DNA of 64,000 nucleotides from an uncultured Flavobacteriales bacterium. Lineage in GTDB: Bacteria; Bacteroidota; Bacteroidia; Flavobacteriales_G; Salibacteraceae. The first letter of the stretch is position 1. The number at the start of each line of letters is the position of its first letter. The DNA is taken from positions 1 to 64,000 of the forward strand of contig CALSRJ010000006.1 in the NCBI GenBank assembly GCA_943788725.1, read 5' to 3'. This document shows positions 18,353 through 25,003 of this stretch, piece by piece. The notes under the pieces were generated by a model, which saw only the letters and a list, made by a program, of their open reading frames with translations, made no database searches and was not told where the DNA came from. The translations under genes and the position numbers were made by a program.

Positions 18353-18661
18353 ATGAAAAACTTAGCCATTATACTGACACTCGTCTCCGGACTCTACCTC
18401 AATGGCAAGGCCAAAGCAGAGGGAGTCGCAACAGACAGCACCAAACCAGACTCTAGCGGCATGATCACATGTCCATTGACATTTCTTGAAAACGTTTCAC
18501 TTGAAGCTGGAGCAGCTGCAGATGCGCTCCTTTCAAATCCAAGCTATTCGGCTCCGGAGAAACGACAAGAAGAAAACACCAGTAAAGAATTCTTGATGAA
18601 GCTCACCTCTATGAATGCTGCAAAGGCTGCAGAAGAGATCCGCGCTGATCTGGAAGATTAA
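18353..18661 (+). CDS. Small secreted protein of unknown function, copy 1
   Basis: 102 residues. A signal peptide (about 1-22, ending KAKA) precedes a mature part of about 80 residues that is mainly polar and helix-prone, with a conserved core TSKEFLMKLTSMNAAKAAEE near the C-terminus and an acidic tail. It is about 80% identical by eye to the protein at 19212-19520. The central segment differs most: this copy has MITCPLTF with a lone Cys, where the other has MTVGQLNI. I do not recognise the family. Each copy has its own ECF-type promoter, dyad and strong terminator, so the two are separate monocistronic units. The shared upstream sequence points to regulated expression, possibly envelope stress, which is inference. 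Confidence 0.75.
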   Translation: MKNLAIILTLVSGLYLNGKAKAEGVATDSTKPDSSGMITCPLTFLENVSLEAGAAADALLSNPSYSAPEKRQEENTSKEFLMKLTSMNAAKAAEEIRADLED

Positions 18662-18728
18662 ACCTCCTTCCTTTTGGTGAGGAAGCAGACATCGCAATTC
18701 ACCTTCGCATAGGTTCTATATATAATGA

Positions 18729-18756
18729 GTCCCACATCTTGTGGGACTTTTTTTTG
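18729..18756 (+). terminator. Rho-independent terminator after copy 1
   Basis: GTCCCACA/TGTGGGAC-type stem (18729-18747) followed by a run of nine or so T. Confidence 0.85.
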
Positions 18757-18757
18757 T

Positions 18758-19067
18758 CCCTGCAACGAATCTCGAGGAGAATCAATTTTTTCATTGCTCG
18801 TCTCCTGATCACTCGTGCATGCACCCTTGTAAAAGAAAGGCGATCAGACAAAATGAAATTCGCGGAACGTCAATCACGTCGTTTGGAGTAAGGTGGGATC
18901 CTGAAACCGAGGTTACGGATCAAGATGAGACCCCTAGCCCCTGCCCTCCCACACCATTCGCTTTACACTCCAATATTCACATCCTCTTCGAGCCAATATG
19001 CTGAATATATCACCGCATTCAAATACATACCCCCACCCGCATTCTGAAATACACCGCCATAACTACC
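18758..19067. other. Spacer between the two cassette copies
   Basis: About 310 bases between the copy 1 terminator and the homologous upstream region of copy 2. No convincing coding frame, RNA or repeat was found. The overlapping frames that read through it lack signals. Confidence 0.4.
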
Positions 19068-19100
19068 TGACAACCAGTTATCACAAAGATTAGTACTTTG

Positions 19101-19144
19101 TATTGCATAGTATTGTCTTAAACATATATACTTGTAATGCAATA
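19101..19144 (+). promoter_or_regulatory. Dyad TATTGCAT ... ATGCAATA upstream of copy 2
   Basis: Perfect 8-base inverted repeat (19101-19108 and 19137-19144) with a 28-base spacer, matching the position of the dyad in copy 1. Confidence 0.45.
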
Positions 19145-19160
19145 AAACTAAAACACCCTT

Positions 19161-19188
19161 GTAACTTTTTAAAACCAAGGGCGTCATA
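19161..19188 (+). promoter_or_regulatory. ECF-sigma-type promoter, copy 2
   Basis: GTAAC at 19161-19165, 16-base spacer, CGTCATAA from 19182. Identical elements and spacing to copy 1. Confidence 0.55.
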
Positions 19189-19211
19189 AGACCAAAGAAA
19201 ACGTAGAAATT

Positions 19212-19520
19212 ATGAAATACTTAGCCATTATTCTCACACTCGTTTCCGGACTCTACTTCAATGGCCAAGCCAATGCAGAAGGAGTCAAAACGGACACCAC
19301 CAATCCAGACTCAAGCGGCATGACCGTGGGTCAACTCAACATTCTCGAGAACGTTTCAATAGAAGCAGGAGAAGCAGCAGATGCCCTCCTATCGAATCCA
19401 AACTATTCAGCTCCGGAGAAACTACAAGAGGAAAAGACCAGCAAAGAATTCTTGATGAAGCTCACTTCCATGAACGCTGCCAAAGCAGCCGAGGAAATTC
19501 GAGTGGACCTAGAAGAATAA
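19212..19520 (+). CDS. Small secreted protein of unknown function, copy 2
   Basis: 102 residues, paralogue of the protein at 18353-18661 and the same length. The signal peptide ends NANA before EGVKTD. The C-terminal helix-prone core (SKEFLMKLTSMNAAKAAEEI) is identical, while the middle (residues about 38-44) has diverged and lacks the Cys of copy 1. The strongest conservation is in the signal peptide and C-terminal third, implying both copies are maintained as proteins. No known domain was recognised. It has its own promoter and terminator. A role as a small periplasmic or surface protein is all the sequence supports. Confidence 0.75.
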   Translation: MKYLAIILTLVSGLYFNGQANAEGVKTDTTNPDSSGMTVGQLNILENVSIEAGEAADALLSNPNYSAPEKLQEEKTSKEFLMKLTSMNAAKAAEEIRVDLEE

Positions 19521-19591
19521 ACTTCTTGCGCCATTGGAAGGCAAAGGATCTAGATACAATTCACCTTAGCTAAGGTTCTATATATGTATAA

Positions 19592-19619
19592 GTCCCACTC
19601 TTGTGGGACTTTTTTTTTG
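19592..19619 (+). terminator. Rho-independent terminator after copy 2
   Basis: Stem GTCCCAC (19592-19598), loop TCTT, GTGGGAC (19603-19609), then T8. Upstream ACCTTAGCTAAGGT forms a second small palindrome. Confidence 0.85.
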
Positions 19620-19641
19620 GACAGCTCGTACATTCGCGCCG

Positions 19642-20130
19642 ATGAAAAATGCTTTACTCACAGTGTTATTGTTACTGCCCCTCCTCGCTTTCGCTCAGGC
19701 AGAAGAGCACAATCACGAGGGGCACGATGAGCACGAGCACCATCATCACTATCACGTGGGGATTGCCACAGGAGCAGTGTATGTTATAGGAGAAGGAGAA
19801 TTCGCCCCGGGGTTACACCTGCATATGGCGCGCTTGATTGATCTAAGCACAGGTCAATTAGGATTAGGAGTAGGCCTCGAAGGCATATTTGATGAGCATC
19901 GTCATTATGCCGCTTCTTTTAACATGTCTTACCTACCCATCCACAACTTGACCTTTACAGTTGCCCCTGGCGTTCAATACGGCGAAAACAATTATGTGTT
20001 CACTACTCATTTCGAATGCTCGTACGAATTCATTTTCGATCGCATCCACATCGGTCCTGTAGTAGAGTACGCTTGGGCAACTACCGATGCTCACTTCATG
20101 GCGGGCGTTCACTTTGGATTCGGCTTCTAA
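19642..20130 (+). CDS. His-rich N-terminus outer-membrane barrel-like protein
   Basis: 162 residues from the ATG at 19642. A longer frame begins at a GTG inside the upstream terminator and is rejected. Signal peptide MKNALLTVLLLLPLLAFAQA is followed by a segment in which about half the residues are His, Asp or Glu (EEHNHEGHDEHEHHHHYH). The rest alternates hydrophobic and polar residues as in small beta-barrels and ends in Phe (FGFGF), as outer-membrane proteins often do. The His cluster suggests binding of Zn, Cu or Ni at the periplasmic or surface side, which is inference. No neighbouring metal transporter supports a specific metal. It is similar in layout to Bacteroidota proteins annotated only as hypothetical. 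Confidence 0.7.
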   Translation: MKNALLTVLLLLPLLAFAQAEEHNHEGHDEHEHHHHYHVGIATGAVYVIGEGEFAPGLHLHMARLIDLSTGQLGLGVGLEGIFDEHRHYAASFNMSYLPIHNLTFTVAPGVQYGENNYVFTTHFECSYEFIFDRIHIGPVVEYAWATTDAHFMAGVHFGFGF

Positions 20131-20143
20131 TCCATGCATAAAA

Positions 20144-20177
20144 AAGTCCCGTTGACCGAATGAACGGAACGGGACTT
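20144..20177. terminator. Hairpin between convergent genes
   Basis: AAGTCCCGTT (20144-20153) pairs with AACGGGACTT (20168-20177). It lies between the ends of the plus-strand His-rich gene and the minus-strand gene at 20205. A-runs on the left give U-rich tails for the minus strand, so it probably serves mainly that strand. A second hairpin, AACAAGGCTGAGCCTTGTT, follows at 20182-20200. Confidence 0.65.
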
Positions 20178-20204
20178 CAGGAACAAGGCTGAGCCTTGTT
20201 CGCC

Positions 20205-21470
20205 TCAGCTTCCGCTTGGCGGGCCAGAAGCCGCGGGCTGACTTAAGAGGTAAAGCAATACTTGGGTCTCTGCATTGCGAATGTCTGATTGCATCTTCGA
20301 GAGCTGAGAAATCACAGAACTCAACGGAATGTGGTAAAAATGGTATGTAACCCAATCCATTTCATTCCCTCTGAACTCATACATCATGTTGAAATCAAAA
20401 GGTAAAATAGCCTCCATCTCAGCCCTGATCTCTGGGTCATACGCTTGAAGCATTTCCCCTTGAAATTCCTCTAGCTCGCCTAACAATGTATTCGCACTCC
20501 ATTCTTCTTGGTCTCCAAATAGGATGTGCGTGGGGATGTCGAAGTTATCTTGCTTCGTCAAGGAATAGGCTTTGACTGCCCTGGCTTCGTCCAGAGAGAT
20601 ACCTTCTGTTTCTGCAATAAGGTGAAGTCTTAGACCCTCAACCTTATTGATAGCTGCGCTAACGGCACTTTTTACTGCTTCACTTTTTGGTGATTCTTCA
20701 AGTTTTGCATATAGCGCTGCATTGTTCGCAGCCCGAGTGGCGGAAGCATCCAATTCAGAGCCAACCAAGGAAAGTCCTCTGTTAAAATTTTCACTTCTAT
20801 TGAAACTCATCATTCCAAATACCAGGATCAGACACGTCATTGCGACCAGTCCGCTTGAGAGGGTAATTGATTTGTTTGCTGAAGTTTTGTACTTCTTAAT
20901 GAAGTAAATCGGTACATAAGCCAAAGCCAGCGCAGCAATGCCGCCGAGTAGCATTACCGATGCTCCAGGCCAGTGCATGATCTTGAACAGTACTCCAACG
21001 GTGGTCAGGGTCATTCCCACGAAGCCGGAGATGTGCAACAAGTACTCGTCACTTGGCGATTCTTTTAGCTTATGCCAAAGCAACATGGGTAAATAGATGA
21101 GCGCAAGCACACCCGCACCGAGCACTAGCATTACAGCCGCGCCGGGAAAATGAAGAAGTTTAAAGATCGTCCCCGCCAAGAGAAGAAAAGTGGAAGTCAG
21201 CCCGAAAGAAAATGCTACTTTTTTCATGGTTACATTCATTTCGGTTAATAATTCAAAGGTTTGTTGTTGGACCTGCTTTAAGCCCCCAGGTCCGAAGAGC
21301 TTGATTGTTTTGGCGAAGGCCTCTTCAAAAGAGCTGCCACCGTCCATTAAATTTTCTATAGAGGTACACACGTGATCCAAGAGGTCGTCGTGCAAATCGT
21401 CAGATGCGACACCGTGTTGCCGTATATAGGCGCTGACGAGCTCGATCTGTGGTTCGTTCAATTCAGCCAT
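20205..21470 (-). CDS. PadR-associated membrane protein with HAAS-like N-terminus and GldL-like membrane hairpins
   Basis: 421 residues. Residues about 1-70 resemble the HAAS helical domain that often accompanies PadR regulators (DLHDDLLDHVCTSIE...FEEAFAKTI). Two paired membrane segments follow, each with a GldL-like motif: FKLLHFPGAAVML (about 103-115) and FKIMHWPGASVML (about 162-174). A further membrane segment (SLSSGLVAMTCLILVFGMM-like) precedes a large soluble C-terminal domain of about 200 residues, probably periplasmic. It overlaps the PadR gene by 8 bases, so the two are translationally coupled. A sensor or effector controlled by PadR is likely. Direct involvement in gliding is not shown. 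Confidence 0.65.
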   Translation of the reverse strand: MAELNEPQIELVSAYIRQHGVASDDLHDDLLDHVCTSIENLMDGGSSFEEAFAKTIKLFGPGGLKQVQQQTFELLTEMNVTMKKVAFSFGLTSTFLLLAGTIFKLLHFPGAAVMLVLGAGVLALIYLPMLLWHKLKESPSDEYLLHISGFVGMTLTTVGVLFKIMHWPGASVMLLGGIAALALAYVPIYFIKKYKTSANKSITLSSGLVAMTCLILVFGMMSFNRSENFNRGLSLVGSELDASATRAANNAALYAKLEESPKSEAVKSAVSAAINKVEGLRLHLIAETEGISLDEARAVKAYSLTKQDNFDIPTHILFGDQEEWSANTLLGELEEFQGEMLQAYDPEIRAEMEAILPFDFNMMYEFRGNEMDWVTYHFYHIPLSSVISQLSKMQSDIRNAETQVLLYLLSQPAASGPPSGS

Positions 21471-21813
21471 GGTAACTTGGTTTTAGTGTGAATGTGTCTA
21501 GCAGTCGGTTCATGGTACTCGAAAACTCTCGAAACTCTTGCACTAAATTGCCCGACGTCTCTGCGCCGTTTTTGGTCAGGCTGTAGTACTTGCGCACGCG
21601 CTTTCCAATGTTCACCTTCTCAGTGGTGAGTAATCCATCCGCCTCTAAACGATGTAAGAGTGGGTACAATGCTCCTTCGGTCAATTGGATCTTTCCGTCC
21701 GTTGCCTCCTTCACGTGTTGCGTGATTTCGTAACCGTACATCCTCTTCTCCTTTGAGAGAAGGTTTAGCACGATCGTTTTGAGCGTTCCTTTAATGAGTT
21801 CATTCGAATACAT
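21463..21813 (-). CDS. PadR family transcriptional regulator
   Basis: 116 residues from the ATG at 21813 (MYSNELIKGTLKTIVLNLLS). An upstream in-frame ATG at 21828 would add five residues but lies across a TATATTTG promoter box, so the shorter form is preferred. The winged-helix signature is clear: MYGYEITQHV, the beta-wing LTEGALYPLLHRLEADGLL, then RVRKYYSLTKNG. PadR proteins are small repressors, often autoregulated. This one forms a two-gene operon with the membrane protein at 20205 through an ATGGCTGA overlap. A 19-base palindrome upstream (21855-21873) is a candidate operator. Confidence 0.92.
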   Translation of the reverse strand: MYSNELIKGTLKTIVLNLLSKEKRMYGYEITQHVKEATDGKIQLTEGALYPLLHRLEADGLLTTEKVNIGKRVRKYYSLTKNGAETSGNLVQEFREFSSTMNRLLDTFTLKPSYHG

Positions 21814-21817
21814 AAGG

Positions 21818-21825
21818 CAAATATA
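21818..21825 (-). promoter_or_regulatory. -7 box of the PadR operon
   Basis: TATATTTG on the minus strand, ending 4 bases before the ATG at 21813. Its position argues against the ATG at 21828 and for a leaderless or very short leader. Confidence 0.6.
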
Positions 21826-21854
21826 CATTGGAATCTTATGTATTAAAGAATTAT

Positions 21855-21873
21855 TACCTAAGAATATTAGGTA
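21855..21873. promoter_or_regulatory. Palindrome TACCTAA-GAATA-TTAGGTA, candidate PadR operator
   Basis: Perfect 7-base inverted repeat with a 5-base centre, about 30 bases upstream of the -7 box of the PadR operon and in the divergent intergenic region. Autoregulation by PadR is inferred from position only. Confidence 0.5.
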
Positions 21874-21953
21874 TATAATTTAAACATCTGATTATCAGTT
21901 ACAAAAAATTACATCCCATTCATCGCGGCCCCATCACTGATACGCTGAACGTG

Positions 21954-21961
21954 TATATTTG
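21954..21961 (+). promoter_or_regulatory. -7 box upstream of the small lipoprotein gene
   Basis: TATATTTG 21 bases before the ATG at 21983. It overlaps the TTG of the longer frame at 21959, supporting the ATG start. Confidence 0.6.
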
Positions 21962-21982
21962 AGCCTCTTATTTAAACGCCTG

Positions 21983-22543
21983 ATGAAAAGATCTTTACAA
22001 CGCATGTTCATCCTTAGCCTGGTCACGGCTATGGCATTCACGACCGCTTGTACCAAGTACAACATCAACAATCGCTGCTGCGAAAACGATGTGGATACCA
22101 TCAACACAAAGTTCGTACTGCCCGACTCTTTCTCCTTCTGGGTACCTCAGGCGTTCACACCTAACGGTGATGGATTGAATGACATCTTCCTTCCGCTTGG
22201 ACGGAAGTATACTGTTGAGTATTTCGAGATTACGAAGGGCAATAAGGTCCTGTATCGGTCTGATAAGCACCTAGAAGCTTTTTGGGATGGAGTCGATACA
22301 AGAAATGGTATCGAAGCAAAAGACGGTCGATACAACTACTACATGAAGCTGCGACTTTCTAACCGTGATCTACTCGAGGTGAAGGGGGATGTATGCATCT
22401 TCAGATTTGGAGTCGCCGGCGACAACCTATATGAAGATGAACGCGCAAAAGTCTGTGATTGTGTGATGGGCGATATGCTAGACGCTCGAAACGGCATCGT
22501 CTCTGAAACGCCAGAGTGCGCAGAAAATGGTTACACGGATTGA
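21983..22543 (+). CDS. Small lipoprotein containing a gliding-type (CHU) domain
   Basis: 186 residues from the ATG at 21983. Signal sequence MKRSLQRMFILSLVTAMAFT is followed by TAC, a lipobox-like site. Residues about 50-125 resemble the gliding motility-associated C-terminal domain (PQAFTPNGDGLNDIFLPLG ... VLYRSDKHLEAFWDG ... RYNYYMKL). Here the domain is not at the C-terminus: about 50 more residues with several Cys (VCDCVMGD, ETPEC) follow. The lipoprotein signal together with a T9SS-like domain and no large passenger is unusual. The gene overlaps the next one by a few bases. Confidence 0.75.
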   Translation: MKRSLQRMFILSLVTAMAFTTACTKYNINNRCCENDVDTINTKFVLPDSFSFWVPQAFTPNGDGLNDIFLPLGRKYTVEYFEITKGNKVLYRSDKHLEAFWDGVDTRNGIEAKDGRYNYYMKLRLSNRDLLEVKGDVCIFRFGVAGDNLYEDERAKVCDCVMGDMLDARNGIVSETPECAENGYTD

Positions 22544-22983
22544 TCGAAGAATTACATTCAATATTCTTACGCGACCTCGGCCGACTCAAGGATGAGTTGC
22601 TCTCCTTTGAGAGCGAGGAAGCTATTTGGCTAGCCAGACCGGCCACGAAGAATTCTGCCGGTCACCTCACCCTTCACATTTGTGGTAACCTACGCCACTT
22701 CGTCGGAGCAGTCATCGGCCATACAGGATACCAGCGGCAACGGGAAAACGAATTCAGCGGAAACAAGCTTTCTCGCGAAGAGCTTCTCTTAGAAATAGCA
22801 CAAGCTGAAGTCGATGTTACGCGCGGTTTAGAAAAAATGGCTACAAGCCTTTTGCAACAGCCTTACCCATTGGAAGTATTTGGTCGGCCCATGACGTACA
22901 GCTTCTTTCTTCTGCATCTATCTGGCCACCTCAATTACCATCTCGGACAGATCAACTACTTCCGTCGAATAGAACGCGGATAG
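22540..22983 (+). CDS. DinB-like four-helix protein
   Basis: About 147 residues from a TTG at 22540, whose TTGA overlaps the upstream stop. A GTG at 22516 would add eight residues and is also possible. The DinB/YfiT layout is visible: an early helix with HLTLHICGNLRHF and a late helix with FLLHLSGHLNYHLGQ, giving the His residues that form the metal site in this superfamily. DinB-fold proteins include thiol transferases and DNA-damage-induced proteins; the actual reaction is not predictable. Translational coupling with the lipoprotein gene suggests co-expression. Confidence 0.8.
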   Translation: MIEELHSIFLRDLGRLKDELLSFESEEAIWLARPATKNSAGHLTLHICGNLRHFVGAVIGHTGYQRQRENEFSGNKLSREELLLEIAQAEVDVTRGLEKMATSLLQQPYPLEVFGRPMTYSFFLLHLSGHLNYHLGQINYFRRIERG

Positions 22984-23012
22984 ATTTGAACCTTTTCCCT
23001 CGCTGAGCATTC

Positions 23013-23020
23013 TATATTTG
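23013..23020 (+). promoter_or_regulatory. -7 box upstream of hemL
   Basis: TATATTTG, 23 bases before the hemL ATG at 23044, matching the Bacteroidota TAnnTTTG consensus. Confidence 0.6.
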
Positions 23021-23043
23021 GCCCTTTAAAAGCACAGGTATAG

Positions 23044-24339
23044 ATGATCGAACGAAAGCAATCCAACGCACTCTACGAAAAAGCAAAAGAGTATCTCCCT
23101 GGAGGAGTAAATTCTCCTGTCCGTGCCTTCCGCTCGGTAAACGGATCTCCCATCTTCATGGAAAAAGGAGTCGGAAGCCACATTTGGGATGCAGATGGCA
23201 ATGAATACATCGACTTCTGTTGCTCTTGGGGGCCACTGATCTTGGGGCACGCCGAACCTAGCGTACTGAACAAAGTAAGTGGCGTGATGGCCAACGGAAC
23301 TTCTTTCGGTGCTCCGAGTAAATATGAGAGTCAGCTTGCGCAGATGATCGTTGACAACCACCGTTACCTGGAAAAAATACGTTTCGTGAATTCTGGAACG
23401 GAAGCTACCATGAGCGCCATTCGCCTTGCTAGAGGCTATACAGGAAAGAACAAAGTGATCAAATTCGAAGGATGCTATCACGGCCACGTAGATAGCTTGA
23501 TGGTAAAAGCCGGATCAGGCTTAGCTACACTTGGAACAAGCACTTCTGCGGGCATACCCGAGTCCTACATCAAGGAAACCATTGTGCTTCCTCTCAATGA
23601 CAAGGGGGCGATTGATCAGGCCATTGAAAAATACGGTGATGACATCTCCTGCATTATCATAGAGCCGGTTCCAGCAAATAACGGCCTGCTTTTGCAAGAC
23701 AAAGAATTCCTCCAATTCCTACGTAAACGCTGCACAGATGCTGGCATTCTTCTCTTCTTCGACGAGGTCATCTCAGGCTTCCGTGTCTCCTTTGAAGGAG
23801 CTAGTGGTTACTACGGCATCCAACCCGACCTGCTCGCCTTTGGAAAAATCATTGGCGGCGGCTTTCCCGTTGGAGCTTACGGAGCGTCAGCTGAAATCAT
23901 GGACCACGTCGCACCAGACGGCCCAGTATATCAAGCCGGCACCCTCAGTGGAAACCCAGTGGCCATGGCTGCCGGAATTGCGCAACTCGAACAATGTTTG
24001 AAACCTGGGTTCTACGAAGCCTTGGAAGCAAAGACCAGCGCACTAGTCCAACAAGTACAAGCGCACACGGATGCAAAAGGCTATCCTTTCCACATGTTCC
24101 ATATCGGCTCCATCTTTTGGATGTCGTTCAGCAATAAGAACAGGGTGCAAACCGCAGATGCAATTGATCCAAACAGTGGCGAACGCTTCAAGGTCTTTTT
24201 TGACCACTTGCTGGAGAACGGCGTTTACGTTGGTCCTTCGAGCTATGAAGTCGGTTTCGTCTCTGCTGCGCATAGCGAAGACGACCTCAATCAAGCTGCC
24301 AAGGTTATGATGGCAGCACTCGATCGTGCCTATGCCTGA
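23044..24339 (+). CDS. hemL: Glutamate-1-semialdehyde 2,1-aminomutase
   Basis: 431 residues, normal length. It converts glutamate-1-semialdehyde to 5-aminolevulinate in the C5 route to tetrapyrroles. The start LYEKAKEYLPGGVNSPVRAF is diagnostic. The PLP-binding lysine lies in FGKIIGGGFPVGAYG near residue 266, and FFDEVISGFR supplies the conserved Asp. The catalytic-loop region VNSGTEATMSAIRLARG is intact. The stop overlaps the start of the methyltransferase gene (GTG at 24326 or ATG at 24332), so the two are co-transcribed. Confidence 0.96.
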   Translation: MIERKQSNALYEKAKEYLPGGVNSPVRAFRSVNGSPIFMEKGVGSHIWDADGNEYIDFCCSWGPLILGHAEPSVLNKVSGVMANGTSFGAPSKYESQLAQMIVDNHRYLEKIRFVNSGTEATMSAIRLARGYTGKNKVIKFEGCYHGHVDSLMVKAGSGLATLGTSTSAGIPESYIKETIVLPLNDKGAIDQAIEKYGDDISCIIIEPVPANNGLLLQDKEFLQFLRKRCTDAGILLFFDEVISGFRVSFEGASGYYGIQPDLLAFGKIIGGGFPVGAYGASAEIMDHVAPDGPVYQAGTLSGNPVAMAAGIAQLEQCLKPGFYEALEAKTSALVQQVQAHTDAKGYPFHMFHIGSIFWMSFSNKNRVQTADAIDPNSGERFKVFFDHLLENGVYVGPSSYEVGFVSAAHSEDDLNQAAKVMMAALDRAYA

Positions 24340-25003
24340 GGCAGAAGGAGCATCGAAAACAGGTAGAGGATTCAACCGAATCGCACCCATCTACGATGCC
24401 TCTGTTCGACTGGTCTTTGGCTCCAGCATCGATCGACTACAAACTGACGCAATCGATTCCTTGACCACTTCTCACCACGCCCTGATCGTAGGCGGTGGGA
24501 CCGGGAAAATCCTTCGCGCTTGCATGGATCGCGCGCTGGCCAGGCACTACACTTACGCAGAGCTATCTCCTGCAATGATCGCGCGAACGAAAAGAAGGCT
24601 GAGTTCTGCGGAGCATGACCTAGTTACGTTCACGGACAATGGATTCAAAGAGGATGCAGTAGCCTATGACCTCATCATTCTTCCCTTTGTACTCGACTGT
24701 CTTGGCTATGATCAGCTCCAACAATTCTTGAAAGAATTGAAAGCGCATTTATCCCCTGGTGGAAAAATCCTCCTGATCGATTTCAACCAAGAAGCAGGAA
24801 CACCCTACGTAAAATCTTTCTGGAAGGAATGGTTCATCCGACTGCTCTATCAATTCTTCCGTCGTTTCACCTACATCAAAGCGCATCAGCTCGCGCCGTT
24901 TCAGGCTTTAATGACCAAGGCGGGGTTTGTAAGAGAACAAGAAATGTATCGCTATAAGGGATGGATCCAAGCAGTTACTTGGTCGATCGCGCCGAGAGCG
25001 TAG
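24326..25003 (+). CDS. Class I SAM-dependent methyltransferase
   Basis: 225 residues from a GTG at 24326; an ATG two codons later (24332) is equally plausible. Both overlap the hemL stop. The Rossmann methyltransferase motifs are readable: ALIVGGGTGKILR (motif I, SAM binding), YAELSPAMIARTKRRL (motif II acidic residue region), YDLIILPFVLDCL and LSPGGKILLIDF. The N-terminal GRGFNRIAPIYDASVRLVFG resembles UbiE/quinone-type enzymes, but the substrate cannot be fixed. Its last 52 bases overlap the 3' end of the convergent gene at 24952. Coupling to hemL could suggest a tetrapyrrole or quinone link, which is speculative. Confidence 0.85.
   Translation: MPMPEAEGASKTGRGFNRIAPIYDASVRLVFGSSIDRLQTDAIDSLTTSHHALIVGGGTGKILRACMDRALARHYTYAELSPAMIARTKRRLSSAEHDLVTFTDNGFKEDAVAYDLIILPFVLDCLGYDQLQQFLKELKAHLSPGGKILLIDFNQEAGTPYVKSFWKEWFIRLLYQFFRRFTYIKAHQLAPFQALMTKAGFVREQEMYRYKGWIQAVTWSIAPRA

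Larger units (their letters stand above)
18210..18757 (+). repeat. Tandem cassette, copy 1 (promoter, small secreted protein, terminator)
   Basis: This unit and the one at 19068-19619 match over the ~140 bases upstream of the gene, the gene itself, and ~90 downstream bases including an ATATAT-rich stretch and a GTCCCAC/GTGGGAC terminator. The offset is 859 bases. About 310 unrelated bases separate the copies. Confidence 0.85.
19068..19619 (+). repeat. Tandem cassette, copy 2 (promoter, small secreted protein, terminator)
   Basis: Second copy of the unit described at 18210-18757. The conserved block starts at ACAACCAGTTATCACAAAG and ends with the terminator T-run. Upstream and downstream non-coding parts are conserved along with the gene, indicating segmental duplication rather than independent acquisition. 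Confidence 0.85.

Noticed and set aside
18741-19004. Plus-strand frame starting in the first terminator
   Set aside because: It begins at a GTG inside the terminator hairpin, has no signal peptide or family resemblance and crosses the spacer. A similar artefact extends the His-rich gene at its 5' end.
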